Positions 16,201 through 32,420 of a stretch of 64,000 nucleotides of DNA are shown here, one piece after another. A model generated the notes under the pieces. That model ran no database searches. It was not told the DNA's origin and saw nothing but the letters and a program-made list of their open reading frames with translations. Source of the DNA: Tissierella simiarum (lineage in GTDB: Bacteria > Bacillota > Clostridia > Tissierellales > Tissierellaceae); the NCBI RefSeq assembly GCF_018917865.1, contig NZ_JAHLPM010000002.1:124001-188000 (forward strand). Direction: 5' to 3'. The first letter of the stretch is position 1, and every line of letters begins with the position of its first letter. The position numbers were made by a program, and so were the translations under genes.

Positions 16201-17660
16201 ATGATTAAGGCTATTTTACCTTCTAAATCTAAGCTAGTAAAATCTTCAATTCTTCCAAAATTACAATTTACATATTCTACTTTATCAGAAAAGTAATTGG
16301 AAGGAATAATGGTACCTGTAATAGCTATACGAATTCCCTTTTTTTCTCCCTCTAACTCATAGGCTAAATATGGTGATTGTATATGAGTATTCTCTATAGA
16401 AGCTACTTGAATTGAATCATAAGACAATCCTGGGCTACCAGCTACTCCAATATCAGGATTTTCCTTTAGAGGATATCCATAATGAGTGTTTTTCCATCCA
16501 TAAGTAATTTGTCCTGCGTTTCCTGATGAAATAGAACATACTATTCCATTTTCAACTGCATTGGTTATAGCAATATTTATTGGACTATTTTCAACATAAA
16601 AGGAAGCAGAAGAGCCCAAACTCATATTTAAAACGTTAGCCCCTAATTTAATAGCCTCTTCTATAGCTTCCAAATATACATCATCAAAAGTAGTAGCATA
16701 GATAGGATCATTACTAAACACTTTCATAGCTAATATTTGAGCCTCTGGAGCAACTCCTTTTATGCCACCTTCGCTAACTTCTCCGTTGGCTCCCACTGTA
16801 CCAGCTACATGCATACCATGTTCTGATGCTTCGGGACCTAAATCTTTTATTTCATAGTTTTTATCATAAAAATTGTATCCATAAGGAACTTTGTCTGTAA
16901 AATATTTTCCTTTTAGGTCTAATTGATTTTTCAATAAGTTAACCTTGCTCTCATCTAGTGATACTTTTGTATCACTACTAAGTATCATGTCTTTATGTGC
17001 AGGATCCATGCCCGAATCTATTACTGCAACAACCATACCTTCACCTTTATATCCTATATCCCAAGCACTGTAGGATCTAACAATATCATTACTACTATTC
17101 ATATCAGGCATTATTTTAGGTCTTTCATACTCTTCAGATATATATACTTTTTTTACTTCTGGTATTTCTTCTATTCTTTCTATATCCGTTAAATTAACTT
17201 CACCACTAAATCCATTAAATGTAGTAGTAAATCTTTTATCAATTTCAAAGTCTATTCCTTTATCCTTTATTTCTTCTTCTACTATATTCTGACTATATAA
17301 TAGTGAATTTTCTAAGCTAAGAACTTCTTCTTCAGATAATGAAGAATACTCTATTCCTCTTTCAGTAGCATAAAATATAGTAGGGCTTTCCTCTAGTTCT
17401 ATGATAACTCGCACCTCTGCATCCTCTAGATCTGTCATTTCTAATTTCAAGTCTTCATTGTCCTTACCCAGAATTCTGTTTATAGCAGATTTTACTTTAT
17501 TTAGTTCAATAGTTTCCTCTATGGTAAGTTCTTCTATATTTTCATTATTCATGTTGGATTCTACTACATTTTCATCTATATTCTCTTGACCAAATACTAA
17601 AGTTGGCATTAAAAGTACGAATATTAAGATAATTGATGTTATTTTTTTAATATTTTTCAA
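13293..17660 (-). CDS. Secreted lactocepin-like subtilase with PA domain (module copy 2)
   Basis: I place the start at TTG 17660, which follows AAGGGGGATGAT and gives a clean signal peptide (MKNIKKITSIILIFVLLMP...VFG). The frame is open to 17702. The protein has 1455 residues: an I9-like propeptide, an S8 domain with the triad Asp about 215 (AVIDSGMDP), His about 281 (SEHGMHVAG) and Ser about 610 (SGTSMAAP), a PA insert (about 425-550), then Fn3/Ig-like modules. No SLH or LPXTG anchor is seen, so it is secreted or held by a partner. It lies 25 nt downstream of an SLH protein gene. Likely role: breakdown of external proteins or processing of surface proteins. Confidence 0.88.
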   Translation of the reverse strand: MKNIKKITSIILIFVLLMPTLVFGQENIDENVVESNMNNENIEELTIEETIELNKVKSAINRILGKDNEDLKLEMTDLEDAEVRVIIELEESPTIFYATERGIEYSSLSEEEVLSLENSLLYSQNIVEEEIKDKGIDFEIDKRFTTTFNGFSGEVNLTDIERIEEIPEVKKVYISEEYERPKIMPDMNSSNDIVRSYSAWDIGYKGEGMVVAVIDSGMDPAHKDMILSSDTKVSLDESKVNLLKNQLDLKGKYFTDKVPYGYNFYDKNYEIKDLGPEASEHGMHVAGTVGANGEVSEGGIKGVAPEAQILAMKVFSNDPIYATTFDDVYLEAIEEAIKLGANVLNMSLGSSASFYVENSPINIAITNAVENGIVCSISSGNAGQITYGWKNTHYGYPLKENPDIGVAGSPGLSYDSIQVASIENTHIQSPYLAYELEGEKKGIRIAITGTIIPSNYFSDKVEYVNCNFGRIEDFTSLDLEGKIALIIRGEIGFTDKIQNAQEAGATGVIVYNHVEGGEELVNMAYPEDGNIPAVFIGNQGGKALLELENKEVCFPKDLMAVPNPSSGKMAESSSWGTSPSLELKPEITAPGAKIYSTLQDNKYGTMSGTSMAAPHVSGGAALVTQYIKQNKDLKEIPLNDLLNYDNMDGTLLSLPGSTIIIKNKAFAIGLLEKENSVKIEKEIVNSRKNNIDIYVRLSTSKIVDLDGEVLVDLSKIPSLVTYMDIEGNETLCSTLVTENAIAEQTKLTKIILMNTSEIVLDEYGIPISPRRQGSGLMKLNDALNTPVIVVNKANNEAKVELKDFENTHFTFDLRVVNTFDKELTYNIEVDLLADYIHSQGTSSLNLLTARRMDGNIDVVDTITIPAKGVKDFTVKVDFSADNEKYRNMFVEGFVRLEETTQTYSNLSVPFVGFYGKWDEPEILDGFEGIDEISYYGYAGMINTKTEFMNPEKIYISPGTNSGKMFGNDTVTPILSFMRNAEEVKYNILDKDKKLIRNLRTEKFVKKTYIDGGNRLPYSYIPNRGWDGTAKGKVVEDGLYYYQVQSKIHYKDARWQEKNIPIYVDTTPPEINDLVLDDETNKLSWSVSDNLTEVSAVLVFLNNEIIHEELVKDKKQFEIDLSDKIGNLDMFEIQVAALDGANNIGTKLVHKGEDNNRPNIYLEKPDLLTFLNNKKVLFKGAIFDTKLTPTVKVDGKEAEVWFSKNVVIGNPKDPIRAGDAYEFSKVLTLGDGYHEIKVEAITNTGSQSDLIRRFYIDSTPPEIEVNVLDREQDSDKANLEITVRDNFPMILLYVNDSEIVNEELDEMKNIELTKNVEVDLEEGINDIPIKVIDAGGNVVEKVITIERKMDKEETIEDVENIPIEEESLLDFTIEEFVSEDLILPAVDDNGNKIVWRSDNSALVIEEIRDEEGNIVSYKGIIIRHEEDVEVTLEASVVIDEEAFETLYYLTVLKIEE

Positions 17661-17685
17661 AAAATCATCCCCCTTCTTTTTAAAA

Positions 17686-19008
17686 TTATCTTTCCAACTC
17701 AATATTATTAAAGGTGTAAACTAATACTCCATTGTTATCATAAATATTAATTGTTACAGGAAAACTTCCATTATAGAAAATTTCAGATGTTTTATCATCT
17801 ATATTTACAGGTCCTACTACATCTTCATCTACTCCATTAGAATATTTGAATTTTACTTCATATTTATAAGCATTTGATACTTCTTCTAAAGTCTTAATAG
17901 ATACTCTTCCAAAATTATTTAAAATAGGTGATGGGTAAAATACTGCTTCTATAGAAGGTTTCTTATTAGGTCCTTCAGGATTCTTTGGACCTTCTGGCTC
18001 TTTTGAACCTCCGCCACCTCCACTGCTGCTGGTACCACTACTACCACCACTTGAGGTACTAGGTGTTGTTATAGTATTTTCTTTGCCTTTAGCTGTTTCC
18101 ACAACTTCTTTCCCATTAATTATTAGCTTTTCTACCTTTGAATCCTTACCTACTATTGCATCAGCATTATTAGCTATGATTCTATTAACCTTTGATTTGG
18201 ATAAAGTTATTTTATTTTTACCTGTTCCTTCAATATAGATAGTTCCTTTTACATTTACTCCTTCTAATAAAATATCTCCTGTTCCTATTCCCTCTGTTAA
18301 ATATAGATTTCCCTCTATGGTTGTCCCATTTAAAGTCACATTAGATTTATTGATTATGACATTCCCTTTTACTTCTCCTAAACTATATTCTTTAGACTCA
18401 TTTAATATTTCACCACTGGCATTTCTTATAATATGAGCAACTTCTGCTCTAGTAATATTTTTCTTTGGTCCAAAAGTATTATCACTATATCCTTTTATGT
18501 AACCTTTATCTAACATTAAACTTACATATGCCCTAGCCCAAGAAGATATTTGATTGCTATCTTTAAATTTTTTATAAGAATCTTCATTACTATTCTCTAG
18601 CTTAAATACGGTGGCTATAATCTTACTTGCTTCTTCTCTATTGATTTTATTATTTGGTCTAATAGTTCCATCTTCATAGCCTTCAATATATCCTGCTGCT
18701 ACTCCTTTTTTTATTTCTTTGTAAAACCAATCTGTTTCTTTTACATCTGTAAAGGATAGATTAACAGTCTTAGTAAACCCAAAAACATTGTTAATCATTT
18801 TTATAAACTCAGCCCTACTAACTTCTTTATCGGGTTTAAAACTGTCATCACTATATCCTGATATAATGTCTTTTTTAAGTAAATATTCAATGTCTTCCTT
18901 CGCCCAGTGATTTCCTATATCACTTGAAGCAAAAGAGATGGTTGTACTACTAAATAATACTAGTAGTAATACCATAGTAATTACTCGTATCCTTTTAGCT
19001 TTTCTCAT
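17686..19008 (-). CDS. Three-SLH surface protein with beta-helix segment and Gly/Ser linker (module copy 2)
   Basis: A signal peptide is followed by three SLH domains (about residues 28-200; motifs HWAKEDIEYLLKKDIISGY, DWFYKEIKKGVAAGYIEGY, SWARAYVSLMLDKGYIKGY). Next comes a short beta-helix-like stretch (GNVIINKSNVTLNGTTIEGN), a Gly/Ser-rich linker and a small C-terminal beta domain. SLH domains bind pyruvylated wall polymer, so this is a wall-attached protein. I use the second ATG (19008), because AGGAGG directly abuts the first. The lactocepin-like protease gene follows at once, suggesting that this protein docks or displays it; that function is inference. It is paralogous to the gene at 32421-34127. 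Confidence 0.85.
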   Translation of the reverse strand: MRKAKRIRVITMVLLLVLFSSTTISFASSDIGNHWAKEDIEYLLKKDIISGYSDDSFKPDKEVSRAEFIKMINNVFGFTKTVNLSFTDVKETDWFYKEIKKGVAAGYIEGYEDGTIRPNNKINREEASKIIATVFKLENSNEDSYKKFKDSNQISSWARAYVSLMLDKGYIKGYSDNTFGPKKNITRAEVAHIIRNASGEILNESKEYSLGEVKGNVIINKSNVTLNGTTIEGNLYLTEGIGTGDILLEGVNVKGTIYIEGTGKNKITLSKSKVNRIIANNADAIVGKDSKVEKLIINGKEVVETAKGKENTITTPSTSSGGSSGTSSSGGGGGSKEPEGPKNPEGPNKKPSIEAVFYPSPILNNFGRVSIKTLEEVSNAYKYEVKFKYSNGVDEDVVGPVNIDDKTSEIFYNGSFPVTINIYDNNGVLVYTFNNIELER

Positions 19009-19086
19009 ATTCATCCTCCTTTTTTTATCCTTATAGAAATATATACTCTTTGTCCCAAAAATATTACTGGTTTAAATAAATAAAGT

Positions 19087-19120
19087 AAAAACTATAAGAT
19101 TATAAAACCTTATAGTTTTT
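19087..19120. terminator. Terminator after the giant SLH protease gene (copy 2)
   Basis: AAAAACTATAAG and CTTATAGTTTTT arms with a 10-nt loop are symmetric and lie just past the stop of the 2157-residue protease. The SLH gene downstream may therefore have its own promoter or rely on read-through. Confidence 0.85.
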
Positions 19121-19131
19121 ACTCGTGAATC

Positions 19132-25605
<6,474 letters not shown>

Positions 25606-25637
25606 TTATTTCTTCACTCCTTAGTCATTTATATTTT

Positions 25638-25702
25638 AAAAGGTATTTTGCCTTATAAAATGTTTATAACCTCCTTTTCATATACTTGGCATAACACCTT
25701 TT
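25638..25702 (-). promoter_or_regulatory. Imperfect inverted repeat upstream of the giant protease gene (copy 2)
   Basis: AAAAGGTATTTTGCC (25638-25652) and GGCATAACACCTTTT (25688-25702) match at 13 of 15 positions across a 35-nt AT-rich loop, just before the gene. It could be an mRNA leader hairpin or a protein site. The rest of the 25606-25922 interval shows no gene that I can support. Confidence 0.35.
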
Positions 25703-25922
25703 AATACATGTTGAAGTATAATTTGTTAATATATATGACGGTGATGAAGAAAGTATCCATAGAAAAAGCAAAATATTACCTAAAAAGTAGCAATTTTGAG
25801 AAAATACTAACTATACAAAATTTTAATCTATAATTCATCAAAGATTGATATAAATATATATTTTTTATTTAATAACTTCCTATTTTAGGTGACAGATGTT
25901 CTAAAAAAATAGGGCAAATATA

Positions 25923-25963
25923 AAAAAAGGTACAATTGGTTTTCACCTAAATTGTACCTTTTC
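25923..25963 (-). terminator. Terminator after the lactocepin-like protease gene (module copy 1)
   Basis: AAAAGGTACAATT and AATTGTACCTTTT arms with a 12-nt loop are followed by TTTTTAT on the minus strand. Confidence 0.9.
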
Positions 25964-25986
25964 TTTTCATGCTGAATTTTAAATTA

Positions 25987-28900
25987 TTATTTATTGCTTA
26001 TACTATCTATTAAGCTATTCATAGTATCGAAACTATCCCATATAAACATTTTTAATATATAATCTCCATTATCAGGTATTGTAATTGAATTAGTAAATAT
26101 AGATACCTTACCTGGTTCCATATTTTTTTCTGCTGCTACAGCATTGACTAATTTATTGTTCTCATCATATAAACATAATACAAAAGTTATGTCCTTTGAC
26201 TCTTCATAATAATTTGCTGCTTTCAGCTGTGCTACATATTCTTCTCTGTTTTTAATAGAGAAATCCTTTGTTAAAGGTTGAAGTAATAACTTTCCCTCTA
26301 GTTCTGCCATATCTCCTACCGCTATTTCCGTTGCTCCTATGCCCATTAAATTTCCATCATTACCTAAAGCCTTGATTATTATTTTATAGAAACCATCTTC
26401 TAATAATCCAGTTATAGTATGAGATAATTCTTTAGTAGTAGCTATAGGATTGTCTAAATCATTTAAATAGATTTCATAATGATCTACAATCTTTTCTTCT
26501 AATAACCTATATTCTATCTTTATATCTTCTCCATGAGCATACTTAATTTTATCTGTGTTGACATTAATCTGAGAATTTGGAATATAGATTACAGTAGTTT
26601 CCCCTATTCCCATATTATCTGCATAATCTGTTACTCCTATATGAACAGTCAATATCTCCTCCTTCAGATTCTCTGGAAGATTTAGCTTCATTCTATATTT
26701 TCCATCTTCACTTTTTTCTAAAGTAAATATCTTATTTCCGTTTTCATCTTCATATTTTTTCCCATTTATCAAAAACAAGAAATGTTCTATGCCAGTATTT
26801 ACTTCACCTTTATCTTCTGCTTCCATCTCTAGAGTACATTCATTAGAATTTGCCAAACATAAAGATGCCTTAACTTCAGGTAGAGTTTTATCAATCTTTA
26901 ATGGTAATGTAGTTACCTGTTCCTTAGCATTTTCATAATCTACTTTTGCTCTTATATTTATATAATACTGTCCTTCGCCTAGAGTCTTGTATATTCCTTG
27001 ATTTCTGTCATAAGCTTGACCATTCCAATTCCATTGAAAATTAACTTTAGCAGGTATTTGTTGTTCAATAACTACCTCTTTTCTCAACTTTTCTCTATCT
27101 TCCAATACTTTTATAACTTCTCCTTCTTCATTGGTTACATCTATTATTAATTGTTTAGCATTACGAAGAAGAGAAAACTTAGGCAATACATTGTTATAAG
27201 CATTTGTATCATCAGGATTTATTGCAAATAACTCTGGGTTCATATCCTTTCCACCCAATGGATATAATTGTGTGAGACTATTTACTTTTCTTGTAGTAAA
27301 TAAAGAAGTTTCTTTATAAATAGAATCCTCCTTGGAAGCTAGTTCATCTATAATCTTTAATTCATCCCAATCTCCATAGAATCCCATAAAAGGTATTCCA
27401 ATAGTCGGAACATCACTTTCCCTAGGAGTAAACCTAATAAATCCTTCTACAAACCGATTTTGGGATACATCTTGTCCAATAGTTAATTTACTGTTTATAG
27501 TCGCAGTGTTTCCTGGTTCTACAATTACTTCATTTTTATCAAAAGTTAAATCTGCACCCTCTAATTTTACATCATAAGACATTGTATCTATAGTATTGTC
27601 TTGTTCTGTTAATACTCCACCTATTATATCTACTGTATAGGTAATAGGCTTATCTCCACCGTTGAACAAAGTAAGGGGTATATCCGTTTCCCTACCAATT
27701 TCCTTTAAAGAAATTGATGGTTCACCATTGTATGTTAATACTACTTTATTTTCTAAAGCTACTTGAACATTAGCAAATCCTGCTCCTTGTCTTCTTGGAG
27801 AATAAGGCACACCAGATTTTTCATCAATCTTTACTTCTGCTGTATTCATTATTAATGTTTTCCCATATTCTACTTTTTCTTTTGGTTGATTAAACTCTAT
27901 ATCCATTTTATCCAAATGATCTAACATCAAAATCATCATACCCGATACATGAGGAGTTGCCATTGATGTACCAGACATACTCTTATATCCATTATGATTA
28001 ACTGTAGACCAAACAGTCCCACCTACAGATGTAATATCTGGCTTTAATTGAAAGTTTGGTGTAGGACCCCAGGATGAAAAGCTCGACATATCACCTTTAT
28101 TGCTATTTTCCACATCTATTAATTCTCCATTAAAAGATATTCTTACTTCTTCTGATAACATATTTTTTAATTTTAACCCATCGAAGTTTGTTATAAATAT
28201 AGTTGGAATTTTTACCTTTGGATCTGTAGATATATTGTCTAAATATTCATTATTATCATCTTCATTATATATGATAACTCCTACAGCTCCCTTTTCTTGT
28301 GCATTCAGCTTCTTATCTTTAAACTCTGTTTCTCCTCTTTTTACTAGAGCAATTTTTCCTTCTAAATCTTTACCTTCAAAATCATTGATCTCATTTTCCT
28401 CATCTATTCTACCTAATCCACAGTCTACTAATTTATATTCATCTTTCAACACCAATGGATCAAAGTCTGATTTTACATAACCAATTATTTCTTCCCTATC
28501 TCCAGCTTTAGCTGTTAATCCATAGGCTGTTCTTATATTATTTTCAAAGGAAGCTACTTGAATAGTTCCTTGAGCTATTCCAGGTGCACCTATTACTCCA
28601 GTATCTACAACACTCGCATATTTTTTAGGATAGGTAGAGTAAGTAACATTGCCTGCAGCTGATACTACTATAATTCCTTGATCCATAGCCCCTTGTATAG
28701 CTATTTGCTGTCCATCTTTAGGGTCTTGGAATCCTGCCGTAGAACAAAAACTCATATTGATTACATCAGCACCATAAGTCACTGCATCTTCTATAGCATT
28801 TATGATATTTGCTTCAGAAGCCCCTTCTTTCCTTGCATTATTAGAAAATATCTTCATAGCTAATATCTGAACTTCTGGCGCTATTCCTTTAACACCATTA

Positions 28901-29769
28901 TGATTATTTATTTCATCTTCACTTTGACAATTGCCTCCTATAATACCTGATACATGCATACCATGAGCATAGCCTGGATCATCAACTACTGTATCTATTA
29001 TTTCTAGATTTCTATCTGCATAATTATAACCGAAAGGGACTTTCTCTGTAAAATATTTTCCCCTTTTGTCACTTTGATTGTCCATTATTTCTTTAACTTT
29101 TTCCTCAGATAATTTTACTTCAACTCCTTCAGATATAACCATATCTTTATGATTATGATCAATGCCTGAATCAAGAACTGCCACTATTTTTCCTCTTCCA
29201 TCATAACCTAATTCTTCCCATATCTCTGCCACTCCCGTTAAATCCACAGCATTTTTAACATCTCTATAATAAGTTTTAGATACTGTAACACTTCTTATTC
29301 CATTAATCTTTTCTATCTTTTTCTTATCTCCATATTTCGTTTCAACACTAAAACCGTTAAACAATAAAGTATATTCATTATTAAATTCTGCTTTATCATT
29401 AATTTTTTTAATCTCTTCTTTATAAGGTATTTGTAAATTTAAAACCTTCTCCACTATAGTTTTATCCTTAGCTACTGTATCTAAAGACTTTCCTTCAGCA
29501 AAATCTTTTACTGATTTTTCATCTAATTCTATTATAAAAGTAACTATCTCTTCTTCATCAAATTCAGGCTCAAGTTCTTCTATTACTATACTTTCTTCTG
29601 CTTTGCTATCTTCTAAGGTCTCCCTAAAAGAATCTCTAATAGATTCCATATCTATGTTAGTTTTATCTCCATAAGATATATTGAACATTGGATTAACTAC
29701 TAATAGGTTCAACACCATAAATAAAGCTAATATAAGACTGGTACTTTTTCTACTTTTAAAATTAAACAA
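25987..29769 (-). CDS. Secreted lactocepin-like subtilase with PA domain (module copy 1)
   Basis: The protein has 1260 residues. It starts at TTG 29769 after a GGGGGG ribosome site, with a hydrophobic signal segment (about 10-25). The S8 triad is D200 (AVLDSGIDHNH), H269 (AHGMHVSG) and S602 (SGTSMATP). A PA insert (about 420-550) sits inside the catalytic region, as in lactocepins and C5a peptidases, followed by Fn3/Ig-like domains. No SLH or sorting motif is visible. The start is only 14 nt after the LRR gene, so the two are co-transcribed. It is paralogous to the gene at 13293-17660 but about 200 residues shorter at the C-terminal side. Confidence 0.9.
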   Translation of the reverse strand: MFNFKSRKSTSLILALFMVLNLLVVNPMFNISYGDKTNIDMESIRDSFRETLEDSKAEESIVIEELEPEFDEEEIVTFIIELDEKSVKDFAEGKSLDTVAKDKTIVEKVLNLQIPYKEEIKKINDKAEFNNEYTLLFNGFSVETKYGDKKKIEKINGIRSVTVSKTYYRDVKNAVDLTGVAEIWEELGYDGRGKIVAVLDSGIDHNHKDMVISEGVEVKLSEEKVKEIMDNQSDKRGKYFTEKVPFGYNYADRNLEIIDTVVDDPGYAHGMHVSGIIGGNCQSEDEINNHNGVKGIAPEVQILAMKIFSNNARKEGASEANIINAIEDAVTYGADVINMSFCSTAGFQDPKDGQQIAIQGAMDQGIIVVSAAGNVTYSTYPKKYASVVDTGVIGAPGIAQGTIQVASFENNIRTAYGLTAKAGDREEIIGYVKSDFDPLVLKDEYKLVDCGLGRIDEENEINDFEGKDLEGKIALVKRGETEFKDKKLNAQEKGAVGVIIYNEDDNNEYLDNISTDPKVKIPTIFITNFDGLKLKNMLSEEVRISFNGELIDVENSNKGDMSSFSSWGPTPNFQLKPDITSVGGTVWSTVNHNGYKSMSGTSMATPHVSGMMILMLDHLDKMDIEFNQPKEKVEYGKTLIMNTAEVKIDEKSGVPYSPRRQGAGFANVQVALENKVVLTYNGEPSISLKEIGRETDIPLTLFNGGDKPITYTVDIIGGVLTEQDNTIDTMSYDVKLEGADLTFDKNEVIVEPGNTATINSKLTIGQDVSQNRFVEGFIRFTPRESDVPTIGIPFMGFYGDWDELKIIDELASKEDSIYKETSLFTTRKVNSLTQLYPLGGKDMNPELFAINPDDTNAYNNVLPKFSLLRNAKQLIIDVTNEEGEVIKVLEDREKLRKEVVIEQQIPAKVNFQWNWNGQAYDRNQGIYKTLGEGQYYINIRAKVDYENAKEQVTTLPLKIDKTLPEVKASLCLANSNECTLEMEAEDKGEVNTGIEHFLFLINGKKYEDENGNKIFTLEKSEDGKYRMKLNLPENLKEEILTVHIGVTDYADNMGIGETTVIYIPNSQINVNTDKIKYAHGEDIKIEYRLLEEKIVDHYEIYLNDLDNPIATTKELSHTITGLLEDGFYKIIIKALGNDGNLMGIGATEIAVGDMAELEGKLLLQPLTKDFSIKNREEYVAQLKAANYYEESKDITFVLCLYDENNKLVNAVAAEKNMEPGKVSIFTNSITIPDNGDYILKMFIWDSFDTMNSLIDSISNK

Positions 29770-29783
29770 TTATATCCCCCCTA

Positions 29784-32399
29784 TTAATTCTCTGGAACAA
29801 TTAATTCAAAGTCTTTTACTTTCAAATTACTATAATAATCTTGTATTGGACTAAAATCTGTTATATGGTTTCCTTTTAAATAAAGTTGAGTCAATTTTAT
29901 AGTATTTTTTAATGCTTCAATATTTGTTATCTTGTTGTTAGCTAAATTTAATAAGGTCAATTCAGTTTTATCACTAATAGGATCAATGTTTTCTATTTGA
30001 TTATTTTGAGCTTCTAGCCAATCAATATCTTTCATACTCTCTATTCCATTTAAAGATTTAACCTCATTATTTTCTATAGATAATTTAGTTACCTTTGATA
30101 ATGAGGATAATGAAGATATATCCTTAATATTGTTATCTGCTATCCTAATCCAATTTAGTTCCATTAAATCTGATAGTGGACTTACATCCTCTATTTTATT
30201 ATTAGATGCCCAAAGCAAAGTTAAATTTTTTAAATCTTCAACAGGGCTTATATCCCTTATGTCGTTATATCTCATATATAGCTCTTTCAAATTTGGTAGA
30301 TTTCTTATAGCCTCAATATTAGATATATAGTTTTCATCCATATCTAGATGAATTAAATTATTTAATCCATAAAAAGCATCTTTTTCAATTTCATTAATCA
30401 TATTCTCATTTAAATATAGCTCTTCTAACCTATCTAAACCATTAAAAGCATAATCTGGTATATAAGTTAAACCAGTCATGGATAAATCCAATCTAACTAA
30501 ATTGGTCAATTTCTTAATATGGAATAATTGGGAATTCCCTATCATATTTCCCCATAACCAGAGTTCTTCTAGACCACTAAGGTTTTCTATGCCTGTCAAA
30601 TCCTTTACTTGAAGCCCTAAAGTTTCTAGTTTTTTAAGATTTTTTACATCTTTATAATAGATATCTCCTTTATATTTATCAATAGCTTGTCTAACAGCTT
30701 TTTCTAAATTCTTATCAGGAAATTCTATTATTGTATTATCATTTATGTCTCCAACTACCAATTCAACATATACACATTGGTCAGAATCTACTACTTGACC
30801 TTCTACTTTTATAGACTCGTTCTTAGTAATTATAATTTCTTCTTTATCCCAATTTACATATTCAATAGTTCCATCGTGTAACTTAATTCCATAAGGTAAA
30901 TTAAACTTGTCCCCAATACTAGCATTTAAAGTAATTACTCCTTCTTCATCTGCTTCTAATAACTCAAAGGTAAATTCAGGGTTATTTAAACTTTCATAAT
31001 ATTTCGCTGTAGGAGTATAATCCTTTATACTATCTTTAGGTAATGAAAGTTCTGTTAAGTTAACTAAGTTGGCTAAAGCCTTAATATCTGTAATGGAACC
31101 ATTATCATTTAGTCTTAACTTTGTTAAATTAGTTAGGTTTCTTAAAGGAGTTAAATCGGAAATATTATTATTAGCCAAGTCTAAACTTCTCAAATTAATA
31201 AGTCCTTCTAGTCCTCTTAAATCAGATATTTTATTTCCAAATAAGTTTAACTCTTCTAACTTCTTCAACTTGCTTAAAGAACTTAAATCAAAATCTGTTT
31301 CATAAAAACTTAAATCTAAAGTCTGTAGATTCTTTAAATATTTTAAATCTTCAATATTTAAGTCCCCATATAGTGCCCAAGGAAGATAGAGACTAGTTAC
31401 CTCCAATAAATCCCCCTTAGTAATATCTTCACTTTCAATTTCAGATTCGTCTCTAATAATGTATTCCAATTCTTCATTTTCAAAAACTACTATATCTTCT
31501 ATGTTAAATTCATTTATTATTAGGGTCAGAATAACTTTTTTCTCATAACCTTCCACAGTTCCTTCAAAGGTAAATTCTCCTATTTCTTCAGTATTAATTT
31601 CTTCTCCATCCCATATAACGGGTACTTCTTTCTTTTTTCCTGTACTCATCTTTGCTTCTATATGACTAGGAAGAAGGAATTCATCTCCTTGGTCAATGGT
31701 AATACTTATATCCTCAATATCTATAATTTTTTCTACACCAATTATAGATAATTCTAAGACTACCTTTTCCCCCTTATAACCATCTACTTGTCCTTCAATA
31801 ATAAATTCTCCTGCTTTGAAAGTATCTACTTTATCAATGTCCCATTTTACTGGAATATTTTTTGTTACTCCAGTATTCATCTTTGCTTCTATTTCTTTAG
31901 GTAATTCATAGTCTGACCATTGAGATATTTCTACATCTAACGGTTCTATAGAAGCTATTTCTTCAACTATATGTCCGTCTACAATAGGTATCTCAACTAC
32001 ATTGGATATTAAGTTCCTGCTTGTTAAATCGTCCAAAGCAAAAACTTTAAGTTTATAGCCTTCAGGTAAAATTTTAGTATAGACGGTTAGATTAGAATCA
32101 TCTTTTCCTTTTATGAACTCTTCCTCACTAACAAAGCTTATTATATGACCTTTATAGTCTACTAAAGCCAATACTAAGTTAAATAATCTATCATCCTCCC
32201 ATTGGTTGGTTCCTATAAATTGAATCTTTTGGATATTCTTTGTCGTTGCTTCTTTTTGTTCACTAGATAATTCTATTTTTATTTGCTCATCTACGGTTTC
32301 TCCAAAAACAGGTACCATATTAGCTAATATAAAAGAAATTGATAATATTAAAGCTAAACATTCTCTTGATAAGATGGCTCTATTAATTCTAGTTTTCAT
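29784..32399 (-). CDS. Secreted leucine-rich-repeat protein with Ig-like domains (internalin-like)
   Basis: The protein has 871 residues with a signal peptide (about 8-34). Two tandem bacterial Ig-like domains (near WSDYELPKEIEAKMNTGV and QGDEFLLPSHIEAKMSTGK) are followed by LRR block 1 (about 345-465, repeats such as LTNLTKLRLNDN), a spacer domain and LRR block 2 (about 600-855, repeats such as LKNLTLLWASNNKIEDVSPL). The LRR units have the 22-residue internalin-type period. Such proteins mediate protein-protein contacts at the cell surface. No wall anchor is seen. It sits between an SLH protein gene (21 nt upstream) and a protease gene (14 nt downstream) and is absent from the other copy of the module. 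Confidence 0.88.
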   Translation of the reverse strand: MKTRINRAILSRECLALILSISFILANMVPVFGETVDEQIKIELSSEQKEATTKNIQKIQFIGTNQWEDDRLFNLVLALVDYKGHIISFVSEEEFIKGKDDSNLTVYTKILPEGYKLKVFALDDLTSRNLISNVVEIPIVDGHIVEEIASIEPLDVEISQWSDYELPKEIEAKMNTGVTKNIPVKWDIDKVDTFKAGEFIIEGQVDGYKGEKVVLELSIIGVEKIIDIEDISITIDQGDEFLLPSHIEAKMSTGKKKEVPVIWDGEEINTEEIGEFTFEGTVEGYEKKVILTLIINEFNIEDIVVFENEELEYIIRDESEIESEDITKGDLLEVTSLYLPWALYGDLNIEDLKYLKNLQTLDLSFYETDFDLSSLSKLKKLEELNLFGNKISDLRGLEGLINLRSLDLANNNISDLTPLRNLTNLTKLRLNDNGSITDIKALANLVNLTELSLPKDSIKDYTPTAKYYESLNNPEFTFELLEADEEGVITLNASIGDKFNLPYGIKLHDGTIEYVNWDKEEIIITKNESIKVEGQVVDSDQCVYVELVVGDINDNTIIEFPDKNLEKAVRQAIDKYKGDIYYKDVKNLKKLETLGLQVKDLTGIENLSGLEELWLWGNMIGNSQLFHIKKLTNLVRLDLSMTGLTYIPDYAFNGLDRLEELYLNENMINEIEKDAFYGLNNLIHLDMDENYISNIEAIRNLPNLKELYMRYNDIRDISPVEDLKNLTLLWASNNKIEDVSPLSDLMELNWIRIADNNIKDISSLSSLSKVTKLSIENNEVKSLNGIESMKDIDWLEAQNNQIENIDPISDKTELTLLNLANNKITNIEALKNTIKLTQLYLKGNHITDFSPIQDYYSNLKVKDFELIVPEN

Positions 32400-32420
32400 T
32401 TTTTCACCTCTTAATTATCA

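Noticed and set aside
17661-17702. ATG 17702 as start of the 1469-residue protease
   Set aside because: It overlaps the upstream gene and has no ribosome site, whereas TTG 17660 follows GGGGGATGAT and directly yields a signal peptide.
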